From CAYUXF01 sp964448755 (GTDB lineage: Bacteria > Margulisbacteria > Termititenacia > Termititenacales > CAYUXF01): a DNA stretch of 27,868 nucleotides. A model generated the notes under the pieces. The model had not been told where the DNA came from. It saw only the letters and a list, made by a program, of their open reading frames with translations, and made no database searches. Location of the stretch: assembly GCA_964448755.1 (NCBI GenBank), contig CAYUXF010000018.1, positions 1 to 27,868 on the forward strand. Direction: 5' to 3'. This document shows, piece by piece, positions 7,807-14,566 of this stretch. Numbering within the stretch: the stretch's first letter is position 1; each line of letters starts with the position of its first letter. A program made the translations under genes and the position numbers.

Positions 7807-9255
7807 TTAAAACAACTTTAATTTTATTTGCTTGGGCAGCGGCTCGCTGAGTTCACAGCCATTGAGCCAGGCCAACTTTTCAGCATCATCTTTTTTAAAA
7901 AATTTCTCGGCCACACTCTGCCAGGTATCGTTGGTTTTGGTCTGATAAATTTTTAAATTTTCTTTGGGCAATTTTTTAGCTTCTTCCGTGCTCAACGGCT
8001 TCAGTAAAGGCAGAATTTTTTTTGCTGTTGCCAAATCGATCTGTTGATCTTTCTCACTATCGTTCTCTACTATTATCATTTCCGAATTTTTAGCAGCCAG
8101 CGGCACAAAAAGATAAGCAACCTGTTGCCAGACCTTATCTTTATTTTTAATAAAATAGAAGTCCCCTGTTACTTCCTTATTTTGCCAGGGCAAAGCAACT
8201 GTTGTCTCTTTAACCAGCGTACTGTTAGTTTTCACAAAAGCCTTCTGTGCTGTTTTAATATCACTGGTAGTGACATTAAAATAAATCGTAATTATTTCTT
8301 TTGAATTCTGGAGCGCAGCCAGCATGCCGCCGCCAGGCTCAAGATCGCCAGCAAACCCAGAGGGGATCTCAAATTTAAAATTATTGCCGGCATTATAATA
8401 AATATTATCTAAAATAATTCCCGTTTCCGGATCGTGACCAATTAAAATGCCGTCGATCATCTGCAAATAGCGGTCACGGTTCAATTCGGTATTAATAGTT
8501 TTCTTTTCTTGTAATTTTCGCACCTCAATGCGCGCCTGTTTGGCACGGATATCGGAAACCGGGTGCGTGGTCAACAAACTAAAGAGCGGATCACTGTTAC
8601 GGTTACCGGACATCCGCATGAACATCTGCATTATTTTTTCTGTACCCAAAGGGCTAAAACCAGCTTTATCCGCATACTCTATACTCAAACGGTCAGCCTC
8701 CATTTCGTTCTCGCGGCTAAAAGAAAAAGTTGCCAAAAGCGAGGCCCCGGAACCAACAACATAAAAAAGACTGGCCGCACTATCATCTTTAAAAAATAAA
8801 GAACCAAGAAGCACCCCATATTGTAATGTCTGCATAGAAGATAAACGCTCAGCAGTATGTCTTGCTGTCACGTGGCCAATCTCATGCGCCATAACAGCGG
8901 CCAGCTCCGCCTCAGAGTTCATATAAGGTAAAATACCGCGACAAACATAGACATTGCCGCCCGGCAGAGCAAAGGCATTAATTTGCGGCGTATCTAAAAC
9001 CGTTACACGGTAATTGAGCTGCGGCCGGTGCGAGACATCGCCAATCTTAGAGACTATCGACTGCACATAGGCACTGAGTTTAGGGTCATTATAAACACCG
9101 TATTGCGCCGCAATATTGACATGTTCGCGATCGCCCAGCGCTATTTCATCTTTTTCCGAAATAAAGTTATAAGAACTGCGGCCGGTTACTGGGTCAACAG
9201 AACAGCCCGCCAGAAAAAAAATTATTACCAAAAGAAAAAATATTTTTTTTAACAT
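7807..9255 (-). CDS. M48 metalloprotease lipoprotein (BepA/YfgC-like) with LysM-like C-terminus
   Basis: A zinc protease of the cell envelope. The signal peptide ends in lipobox FFLAGC (acylated Cys18), followed by DPVTGR, typical of M48 lipoproteins. The zinc site is HEIGH (His124, Glu125, His128) with third ligand Glu184 in ENEMEAD. NAFALPGGNVYV (about 93-104) is the conserved edge strand. The C-terminal part, about 280-482, is the less conserved accessory region found in this subgroup and ends in a LysM-like NDTWQSVAEKFF...LAWLNG. In Gram-negative bacteria BepA-type proteins handle outer-membrane protein assembly, so a periplasmic quality-control role is a fair inference. AAAGAGG lies 5-6 nt before the ATG. 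It starts 11 bp after rsmE. Confidence 0.95.
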   Translation of the reverse strand: MLKKIFFLLVIIFFLAGCSVDPVTGRSSYNFISEKDEIALGDREHVNIAAQYGVYNDPKLSAYVQSIVSKIGDVSHRPQLNYRVTVLDTPQINAFALPGGNVYVCRGILPYMNSEAELAAVMAHEIGHVTARHTAERLSSMQTLQYGVLLGSLFFKDDSAASLFYVVGSGASLLATFSFSRENEMEADRLSIEYADKAGFSPLGTEKIMQMFMRMSGNRNSDPLFSLLTTHPVSDIRAKQARIEVRKLQEKKTINTELNRDRYLQMIDGILIGHDPETGIILDNIYYNAGNNFKFEIPSGFAGDLEPGGGMLAALQNSKEIITIYFNVTTSDIKTAQKAFVKTNSTLVKETTVALPWQNKEVTGDFYFIKNKDKVWQQVAYLFVPLAAKNSEMIIVENDSEKDQQIDLATAKKILPLLKPLSTEEAKKLPKENLKIYQTKTNDTWQSVAEKFFKKDDAEKLAWLNGCELSEPLPKQIKLKLF

Positions 9256-9266
9256 AGATCCTCTTT

Positions 9267-9947
9267 CTAAATTAAAATTTTAGCGCACAAGGCCACCGAA
9301 GCAGTCTCCGTGCGCAGTGTTGTTTTACCAAGAGAAAACGCCTGGCCGCTTTTTGCAAGCAGCGCAGACTCTTTTTCCGAAAAGCCAGACTCCGGCCCAA
9401 TAACTGCCGCCAGCTCATTAACAGCAAGACTAAACTTTGCTGCAGCAGCAGGCGCGGCATAATAAAGCGGAACTTTTACTTTTGGCAAAAGCAACGCCAA
9501 GCCGTTATAAAATTCAATTTTTGGCAAAAAACTGCGGCGCGACTGGCAGACCGCAGCCTCAATTATTTTTTGCCATCTGATAAGTTTTTTTTCTTGTTCC
9601 AATATTTTTACAGGAGAACGCTCCGCTTGATAAAGACAGATAGAACTAACCCCGAGCTCGGTAACCTTTTGCAGAACATATTCCAGCTTTTCCGCTTTCA
9701 ACAGCGGCTGAATTAATGTAAGTTTTATGCTGGGCTCATTATTTTCTAAATATTTCTCTACAAATTCCGCCTGTAGCTTTTTTTTATCTGTACCTGTTAT
9801 TTTAAAAACACTAACTTCGGGCAAACCGCCGACAACCTCAAAGAGAGCACCAGTCTGCAGACGCAATGTGCGAATCAGATAATTATAATACTCATCTACC
9901 AAAGATAATTCAGCAGGAGCATTTTTGAGAAAAATTCTGAACAACAT
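9267..9947 (-). CDS. rsmE: 16S rRNA (uracil1498-N3)-methyltransferase RsmE
   Basis: SPOUT-fold, SAM-dependent enzyme methylating N3 of U1498 of 16S rRNA. Recognised by QKVTELGV (93-100), EAAVCQSRR (130-138), IGPESGFSEKE (183-193) and LGKTTLRTETA (206-216). The usual IGPEGG reads IGPESG here, a mild change in the SAM loop. The length (226 aa) is slightly below E. coli RsmE (243). No Shine-Dalgarno precedes the ATG; a TATAAT ends only 7 nt upstream, so the mRNA may be leaderless. First gene of an operon with the M48 lipoprotein and the SpoU methyltransferase. Confidence 0.95.
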   Translation of the reverse strand: MLFRIFLKNAPAELSLVDEYYNYLIRTLRLQTGALFEVVGGLPEVSVFKITGTDKKKLQAEFVEKYLENNEPSIKLTLIQPLLKAEKLEYVLQKVTELGVSSICLYQAERSPVKILEQEKKLIRWQKIIEAAVCQSRRSFLPKIEFYNGLALLLPKVKVPLYYAAPAAAAKFSLAVNELAAVIGPESGFSEKESALLAKSGQAFSLGKTTLRTETASVALCAKILI

Positions 9948-9954
9948 GAGGTAA

Positions 9955-9960
9955 ATTATA
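9955..9960 (-). promoter_or_regulatory. -10 element very close to the rsmE start
   Basis: Minus-strand TATAAT (9960-9955) is separated from the rsmE ATG by 7 nt, placing transcription initiation at or next to the start codon. No convincing -35 element is seen (the best at 17-bp spacing is AAGCAT). Confidence 0.4.
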
Positions 9961-9990
9961 TTACATACATCAAAAATATGCTTGTTAGTT

Positions 9991-10023
9991 ATCTATTCTC
10001 CACCAGAGATGGGAGAGATAGAT
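9991..10023. repeat. Imperfect inverted repeat in the rsmE-cstA divergent intergenic region
   Basis: ATCTAT-TCTCC (9991-10001) pairs with GGAGA-g-ATAGAT (10012-10023): an 11-bp stem with one bulged G and a 10-nt loop. No T-run follows on either strand. It lies upstream of the cstA promoter and about 30 bp upstream of the rsmE -10 box, so it could be an operator or a transcribed hairpin. Confidence 0.35.
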
Positions 10024-10048
10024 GTTAACCCACAGACATTAAAGAACC

Positions 10049-10076
10049 TTGTCAAAAAGAGATTAAAGTTTAAAAT
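10049..10076 (+). promoter_or_regulatory. Candidate promoter for cstA
   Basis: TTGTCA (10049-10054), a 16-bp spacer and TAAAAT (10071-10076). The start of transcription would fall about 25-30 nt before the cstA ATG. Confidence 0.45.
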
Positions 10077-10109
10077 AATAATACACTTCATTTTAAAGGC
10101 AGGTTGATC

Positions 10110-11702
10110 ATGCTGACGATTATCTTTTTATCTTCAATAGTAATTCTTTTCTCTGGTTATCACTTTTACGGCAGATTCTTAGAAAAAATATTCAATATAG
10201 ATAATAAAAGAAAAACACCAGCACACACCTGCCGCGACAACAACGACTACTGTCCGGCCCCGGCGCCGATCCTCTTTGGGCATCATTTTTCATCCATTGC
10301 CGGGGCCGGTCCCGTTGTCGGACCGATCATCGCCGGTGTTGCGTTCGGCTGGCTGCCCGCTCTGCTCTGGATATTGATCGGCAGTATTTTTATTGGTGGC
10401 ACACACGACTTTGCCGCATTGGTTGCCTCCCTTCGCCACAAGGGAAAATCGATCGCCGAAGTAACCAAAGATTATTTTTCGCCAGCGGTCTACAAAATGT
10501 TTCTACTATTTATCTGGCTAACGCTTGTCTATGTTTTAATAGTTTTTTTAGATATGACATCTGCCACTTTTAAAAGCGATGGACCGGTAGCGAGCGCCTC
10601 GATTTTATTTATAGTTATCGCCGTCTTTTTAGGTCTCTTTGTCTACCGCTTTAAGATCAGTATTTTTAAAGCCTCTCTGGTATTTGTGCCACTGGTATTT
10701 TTTGCCATCTATCTCGGACAGCTCTGGCCGATAGCTTTTTCTCCCGCTAAGTTCTGGCATATCTTTTTACTCTGTTATGCCTTTGCCGCCTCAGTTCTGC
10801 CCGTCTGGCTGCTCCTGCAGCCGCGAGATTACCTCTCCGCCTTTTTGCTCTACAGCGCTGTTTTAGCAGGAACTGCGGGTATATTGTTCGGCAATTTTTC
10901 TATTAACTATCCCGCGTTTATCTCTTTTTATGATCAGGGGCAGGGCGCCATCTTCCCTTTTCTTTTTGTCGTTATCGCCTGCGGCGCTATCTCAGGCTTT
11001 CACGCCATTGTCGCCAGCGGCACTACGGCCAAGCAGCTCAACAAAGAAAAAGACGCCAAACCGATCGCCTACGGCGCTATGCTCGTTGAAGCGATAGTTG
11101 CCATCATCGCCCTTTCGACGATCATGATCGCCAGCAAAAACGGACTGGCCAAACAAGCCTCACCGCTATTGATCTTTGGCAATGGCATTGCCGGCTTTTT
11201 AAATCTCTTTGGTCTGCCGCCTAAAATAGGCGCCTCTTTCGGCATTCTGGCACTTTCCACTTTTTTATTGACAACACTCGACACAACAACACGTCTGGCG
11301 CGCTATATTTTCCAGGAGTTTTTCGGCTGGGATAACACTAAAAATAAATTTTTGGCGACAGCCTCAACACTGCTGCTACCCGCTGTTTTTACCATTATTG
11401 AGATCAAGGATGCCGCAGGCAATGTCATTCCCGCCTGGAAAGCGGTCTGGCCAGTTTTTGGAGCTACCAATCAGCTTATGGCCGCTTTAACACTGCTGGT
11501 GATCGCCCGCTGGCTCTACAAAAAAAACACCACTATTCTTTTTGTTTTGATCCCTGTTTTCATCATGCTGGCAATTACGCTCAGCGCGCTACTGTTCCTG
11601 ACAGGCAAATACGGCCTCTCTCCTGTCGGGATAACGGCATTCATTCTGCTAATACTATCAGTTATCGTTATTTATGAAGTTAAAAAGAATTGGAAAAAAT
11701 AA
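10110..11702 (+). CDS. cstA: CstA family carbon starvation protein / pyruvate or peptide transporter
   Basis: Polytopic inner-membrane protein of the CstA/BtsT family, which takes up pyruvate or peptides. Recognised by CPAPAPILFGHHFSSIAGAGPVVGP-type N-terminal sequence (residues about 48-75), GGTHDFAALVASLRHKGKS, ISGFHAIVASGTTAKQ in the middle, TTLDTTTRLARYIFQEF, and FGATNQLMAALTL near the C-terminus. About 15 hydrophobic segments; 530 aa, shorter than E. coli CstA (701) and like the compact forms common in anaerobes. I chose ATG at 10110 because AGGcAGG precedes it by 6 nt; a TTG two codons upstream overlaps that site. Stands alone and converges on the symporter gene. Confidence 0.93.
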   Translation: MLTIIFLSSIVILFSGYHFYGRFLEKIFNIDNKRKTPAHTCRDNNDYCPAPAPILFGHHFSSIAGAGPVVGPIIAGVAFGWLPALLWILIGSIFIGGTHDFAALVASLRHKGKSIAEVTKDYFSPAVYKMFLLFIWLTLVYVLIVFLDMTSATFKSDGPVASASILFIVIAVFLGLFVYRFKISIFKASLVFVPLVFFAIYLGQLWPIAFSPAKFWHIFLLCYAFAASVLPVWLLLQPRDYLSAFLLYSAVLAGTAGILFGNFSINYPAFISFYDQGQGAIFPFLFVVIACGAISGFHAIVASGTTAKQLNKEKDAKPIAYGAMLVEAIVAIIALSTIMIASKNGLAKQASPLLIFGNGIAGFLNLFGLPPKIGASFGILALSTFLLTTLDTTTRLARYIFQEFFGWDNTKNKFLATASTLLLPAVFTIIEIKDAAGNVIPAWKAVWPVFGATNQLMAALTLLVIARWLYKKNTTILFVLIPVFIMLAITLSALLFLTGKYGLSPVGITAFILLILSVIVIYEVKKNWKK

Positions 11703-11736
11703 GCGGGCAAAAAATAAATGCCCGCTAATATTTTTT
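11702..11736. terminator. Bidirectional rho-independent terminator between cstA and the symporter gene
   Basis: AGCGGGCA (11702-11709) and TGCCCGCT (11719-11726) form a perfect 8-bp GC-rich stem with a 9-nt loop. On the plus strand it is followed by AATATTTTTT; on the minus strand by TATTTTTTCC. It overlaps the cstA stop and ends within the symporter stop, serving both convergent genes. Confidence 0.85.
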
Positions 11737-13329
11737 AAGAAAATCTATTTTTAACGGCTATGACCTGACGGTGAAAAAACGTGACAAGCAAATAACTGAT
11801 CAGACTCACCAGCCCGCCATAAAGCGCCGCCACATAAAAAATATCGTCTGAAACCTCACCAAATGAACCTGTCTTAACAATAATATAACCGATCCAGGTA
11901 AATGTTCCGGCCAGCATCGAGACCCAGGTCGCCTCGGTATTGGCTTTTTTCCAGTACAACGCCGCTGTCACCGGTACAAAAATAGCGACCAACAAAGTTG
12001 CCCAGGAATTGACCATTAAATTATAAATTTGTTTAACATACAGCGCCACCACCATAGAAATTATCGCAATAAAAATACTGGCCGTTCTGGTAATACGCAA
12101 AAGATGACGATCAGAAATATGCGGATATATGCGGTGGATAATATTATTGGTGATCAGTGATGTTGCCGCCAAAAGAGAACTGTCTGCCGAGCTCATAATA
12201 GCGGATATCAGCGCACCCAAAAACAACATCAACATTAACGGCGACAAAAACTTGATCGCTAAAAATGGAATTATAAATTCCGGGTCGGCAATATCGGGGA
12301 TCAGCAGCCGGCCGGCAAAGCCGAGAAAAATAGGAATCAAGCCGATAATAATGTAGGCAACACCGGCCCAGACAGCGCTCCGCTTAGCAATGCGAATACT
12401 CTTACTGGCCAGTGAACGTTGAATTAGATCCTGCCCGACGATACAACCCAGCCCCATGATCGCCCATTGACCAATGTAAACAGCCCAGCCGTTATACCCG
12501 GCATTCTGTGGAAAGAAATGCCAAAAAGATTTTGGTGTAGCTTGCAGGAGCGCAGAAAAACCGCCGACATCGCCAATAACAACCGGAAAGATCATAAAAA
12601 GACCCAGGACTAAAATTGTCACCTGAATAAAGTCAGTTAAAGTTACAGCCCACATACCGCCGGCATACGTATAAATAATAACTATCGCCGCGCCAAGTAT
12701 AATACCGAGCAGAGGATTAATGCCTGTTAAAACATTAAGAATATAGCCCATTGCCACTAGCTGCGCGCCAAGCCAGCCAATATAAACCGGTACCATTAAT
12801 AATGAAGCGAGTATCTCTGTCCCTTTGCTATATACTTTGCCAAAGACATCGGTAATAGTCAGCAGTCTCATTTTACGCAGCAGACCGACATAAAAGAAGC
12901 CAGCCAATATTAAAGAAACACCGGCNNNNNNNNNNNNNNNNNNNNNNNNNNNNNNNNNNNNNNNNNNNNNNNNNNNNNNNNNNNNNNNNNNNNNNNNNNN
13001 NNNNNNNNNNNNNNNNNNNNNNNNNTTTTACGCAGCAGACCGACATAAAAGAAGCCAGCCAATATTAAAGAAACACCGGCAGCAAAGGGATCGGAAATTA
13101 CACCGAGCAAACCGTCGCTGTAAGCAGCTCCTGCTGTCCCCATGCAGGGGCCGGCGCCGAACCAGGTAGCAAAGAGTGTTGAAACCGCCAGATAAAAAGG
13201 GAGCCGGCGCCCCGCTACCAGAAAGTCGGCCATACTTTTTACTTTTTTACTTGAATAATAACCAATGCCTATCAGCACTGCCATGTAAATAAAAACACCG
13301 GCCAAAATAAAAAAATTAATTTTTTCCAT
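11735..13329 (-). CDS. Sodium:solute symporter (SSS family), interrupted only by an assembly gap
   Basis: Na+-coupled uptake transporter with a LeuT-type core. The N-terminal part (13329-13026) reads MEKINFFILAGVFIYMAV through ADFLVAGRRLPF and GPCMGTAGAAY; the rest (12925-11735) continues with MRLLTITDVFG, YTYAGGMWAVTLTDFIQ (SSS hallmark), IVGQDLIQRSLAS and SAIMSSADSSLLAATSLI. A 100-N gap with 55 duplicated bases splits the raw sequence and adds 155 bases. Removing them leaves 1440 bp, an intact 479-aa protein of normal family length with about 13 membrane helices. GAGGAG precedes the ATG by 9 nt. Substrate undetermined; PanF/PutP-like members share this pattern. Confidence 0.93.
12871..12925. 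repeat. 55-bp exact repeat, left side of assembly gap 1
   Basis: Identical to 13026-13080 immediately after the N run. Best explained as an unmerged contig overlap rather than a biological repeat. Confidence 0.9.
12926..13025. other. Assembly gap of 100 N inside the symporter gene
   Basis: A round 100-N placeholder with the same 55 bases on both sides. The reading frame is continuous if the N run and one repeat copy are dropped, so the true gap length is probably zero. Confidence 0.95.
13026..13080. repeat. 55-bp exact repeat, right side of assembly gap 1
   Basis: Second copy of 12871-12925. On the minus strand it encodes AGVSLILAGFFYVGLLRK of the symporter, and both copies read this in the appropriate frame. 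Confidence 0.9.
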
Positions 13330-13359
13330 TAAAAAAAACTCCTCGAAATTATTTGGAAA

Positions 13360-13387
13360 ATTGTAACAAAAAACTCAGCAAAAACAA
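13360..13387 (-). promoter_or_regulatory. Candidate promoter for the sodium:solute symporter gene
   Basis: Minus strand TTGTTT (13387-13382), 16-bp spacer, TACAAT (13365-13360), about 31 bp before the ATG. Three 12-bp AT-rich repeats lie directly upstream (13391-13426). Confidence 0.45.
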
Positions 13388-13390
13388 TGA

Positions 13391-13426
13391 AAAATATCCG
13401 TTAAAATATCTGGAAAAATATTATGA
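13391..13426. repeat. Three 12-bp AT-rich tandem units
   Basis: AAAATATC at 13391 and 13403 and AAAATATT at 13415, exactly 12 bp apart, each followed by four variable bases. They lie upstream of the symporter -35 box and 2 bp from the 13-bp tRNA-end repeat. They could act as an UP element, activator sites or accessory recombinase sites. Confidence 0.4.
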
Positions 13427-13428
13427 AG

Positions 13429-13441
13429 TGGCGCGCCCGAG
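13429..13441. repeat. Distal direct repeat of the tRNA-Arg 3' end (att-like)
   Basis: tggcgcgcccgag here is an exact 13-bp copy of 14358-14370, the CCA end and 3' acceptor strand of the tRNA-Arg gene, in the same orientation. Identity stops on both sides. It bounds the Bro-N gene on the far side from the tRNA. Confidence 0.8.
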
Positions 13442-13478
13442 CAAATACATTAGATTTTATTATTTATCTAATGATTTG
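13442..13478 (-). terminator. Hairpin at the 3' end of the Bro-N gene
   Basis: CAAAT-a-CATTAGAT (13442-13455) pairs with ATCTAATG-ATTTG (13466-13478): 13 bp with one bulged A and a 10-nt loop. It spans the stop codon of the Bro-N gene and starts at the first base inside the distal att-like repeat. No strong T-run follows, so termination is uncertain; it may instead be an element-end structure. Confidence 0.4.
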
Positions 13479-14311
13479 TTCTTGCCAGATTTTAATTTCT
13501 TAACTGCATCGCCACCTGTTAAATAATTATCAGGCGATACCACCGAATGCCCTAGTTCTTTTTCTAAATTATTTCGAGCATCTCCTGCAATTTTACCGCC
13601 ACGCTGTGCGTCATTCTTAAGTTTTGGCAATCCCTTTGAATTATCTTTTCTAGTAATTTCAGTAGTTGCCCGTTCACCCAGCATCGAAAAAATTAGCTCA
13701 AGATCTGTCATATGATCCCGAAGATTTTCGCGTTGAAGTTTTTTGAATTCTTTATATTCAGCAGGAGTCATACCAAATGTTGATTTACATATTTCTGCAG
13801 TCAATATGGCATAATCTCTTTGTTCTGCAATCCCGCGGCTTTTCCATTCTTCGGTTAATTCTTCGCGAATAGCAATACCGCGCATCCGTTTTTCAATCCA
13901 ATCATCGGAATAGCCTTTAGCTTTATATAAAGCCCTTGTTCTTTGCGTGGCTAATTCTGGGTTCTCAATTTCTTGAACTCTTTCATAGCCAACTTTAGCT
14001 AACCATTTTTTAAAAGGTTCTGCTTTGGGCGAAGGAATAGATTGAATAATGCGAAAAATACCCTCGGTATTGGCGCAATTCATTTTTTGAGGACCACCAG
14101 TAGTTTCTACTAAAAGGGTGTGTACAATTTGTACCCACCCTTTAGCTAATTCAGGATCTCTTTGTTTGATTTTCTGTATATATTGTTTTGGATCACTAGA
14201 ATTGATTAATGCCAACACAACGTCTTCAATAACAAACCACCATTCATTATTGAAAAGTGTTTTGCGAATTTGTTTTTGGTTAAATATTGCTATTTTGGTT
14301 TCTGGAACCAT
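13460..14311 (-). CDS. Bro-N / DinD-like protein (phage antirepressor-type N-terminal domain)
   Basis: The N-terminal 105 residues match the Bro-N fold found in phage antirepressors and baculovirus BRO proteins: IAIFNQKQIRKTLFNNEWWF, VIEDVVLAL, a GG...NTEGIFRII segment and FKKWLAKVGYERVQEI. The C-terminal part (about 130-275) is helical and DinD-like, with RDYAILTAEI, FKKLQRENLRDHMTDLELIF, RAGGKIAGDAR-type GGKIAGDARNN, and VVSPDNYL. Bro-N domains bind DNA or regulatory partners; the E. coli DinD protein inhibits RecA filaments, but this role cannot be assumed here. No Shine-Dalgarno is seen; a TAAAAT box ends 6 nt before the ATG, so it may be leaderless, or transcribed from the tRNA promoter 46 nt upstream. 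It lies between direct repeats of the tRNA end. Confidence 0.85.
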   Translation of the reverse strand: MVPETKIAIFNQKQIRKTLFNNEWWFVIEDVVLALINSSDPKQYIQKIKQRDPELAKGWVQIVHTLLVETTGGPQKMNCANTEGIFRIIQSIPSPKAEPFKKWLAKVGYERVQEIENPELATQRTRALYKAKGYSDDWIEKRMRGIAIREELTEEWKSRGIAEQRDYAILTAEICKSTFGMTPAEYKEFKKLQRENLRDHMTDLELIFSMLGERATTEITRKDNSKGLPKLKNDAQRGGKIAGDARNNLEKELGHSVVSPDNYLTGGDAVKKLKSGKNKSLDK

Positions 14312-14339
14312 TAAAGAATTTTATCATTGTTTTATTTTA

Positions 14340-14382
14340 GGTTCGAGTCTTGAATTCTGGCGCGCCCGAGAGGAGTCGAACC
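14340..14382. repeat. Imperfect inverted repeat of the tRNA T-arm around the att-like site
   Basis: GGTTCGAGTC (14340-14349, just outside the tRNA) is the inverse of GAGTCGAACC (14373-14382, the T-arm), 9 of 10 matching. The palindromic GGCGCGCC of the 13-bp repeat lies near the centre. Could be a recombinase-binding dyad or chance. Confidence 0.3.
14358..14370. repeat. Proximal att-like repeat within the tRNA-Arg 3' end
   Basis: The 13 bases of the tRNA 3' end (CCA, discriminator, acceptor strand and two T-stem bases) that recur exactly at 13429-13441. Confidence 0.8.
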
Positions 14383-14434
14383 CCTAACCTCCTGATCCGT
14401 AGTCAGACACTCTATCCAATTGAGCTACGGGCGC
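14358..14434 (-). tRNA. tRNA-Arg (anticodon ACG)
   Basis: A full cloverleaf reads on the minus strand. The acceptor stem GCGCCCG pairs with CGGGCGC, followed by discriminator G and an encoded CCA (14360-14358). The D-arm is GCTC...GAGT. The anticodon stem TCTGA/TCAGG holds loop CTACGGA with anticodon ACG, read as inosine-CG for CGU/CGC/CGA codons. The T-arm AGGGG-TTCGACT-CCTCT is intact. The gene therefore appears functional even though its 3' end also forms one copy of an att-like repeat. Confidence 0.97.
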
Positions 14435-14438
14435 ACAA
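14426..14438. repeat. 13-bp direct repeat at the tRNA-Arg 5' end, copy A
   Basis: tacgggcgcacaa covers tRNA nucleotides 1-9 and four bases upstream. The same 13 bases recur at 14567-14579. Confidence 0.75.
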
Positions 14439-14450
14439 AGCAAATTTAAC

Positions 14451-14482
14451 GAAATAGACCACGATCCCCGTAGCTCTATTTC
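14451..14482. repeat. Inverted repeat in the tRNA-Arg leader
   Basis: GAAATAGA (14451-14458) and TCTATTTC (14475-14482) form an 8-bp AT-rich stem with a 16-nt loop. The loop and right arm overlap the inverted tRNA fragment at 14467-14480, so two alternative pairings compete. Confidence 0.4.
14467..14480. repeat. Inverted copy of tRNA-Arg nucleotides 4-17
   Basis: CCCGTAGCTCtATT on the plus strand matches tRNA nucleotides 4-17 (minus strand 14431-14418), 13 of 14 identical. A transcript entering the tRNA gene would carry the complement of the tRNA 5' region 35 nt upstream of it. Confidence 0.6.
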
Positions 14483-14526
14483 CGAACATTCAAAAAAACA
14501 AAGAACTTGTTACCCGTTTGAGCATA

Positions 14527-14566
14527 CCGCCGAAGGCGGAAAGGTTCTGCACGAAGTGCAGGTTCT
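14527..14566. repeat. Two adjacent GC-rich hairpins with shared TTC/GAA loops
   Basis: CCGCC-GAA-GGCGG (14527-14539) and CTGCAC-GAA-GTGCAG (14547-14561) are perfect stems with the same three-base loop. The second is bracketed by direct repeats AGGTTCT (14542-14548 and 14560-14566). The pair directly abuts copy B of the tRNA 5' repeat. It looks like an interspersed palindromic repeat unit; no further copy is seen in this window. Confidence 0.6.

Larger units (their letters stand above)
13429..14370. mobile_element. Putative single-gene integrated element at tRNA-Arg(ACG)
   Basis: A 929-bp unit (one 13-bp repeat plus 916 bp) lies between two direct repeats of the tRNA 3' end, the normal footprint of site-specific integration at a tRNA gene. 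It contains only the Bro-N/DinD-like gene and a hairpin next to the distal repeat. No integrase, excisionase or transposase is present, so it would be a remnant of a larger island or a satellite mobilised in trans. The boundaries are seen directly; mobility is inference. Confidence 0.55.

Noticed and set aside
11735..12907. A separate 390-aa symporter starting inside the duplicated 55 bases
   Set aside because: That start lies within the transmembrane segment of a continuous gene; it is created by the assembly gap.
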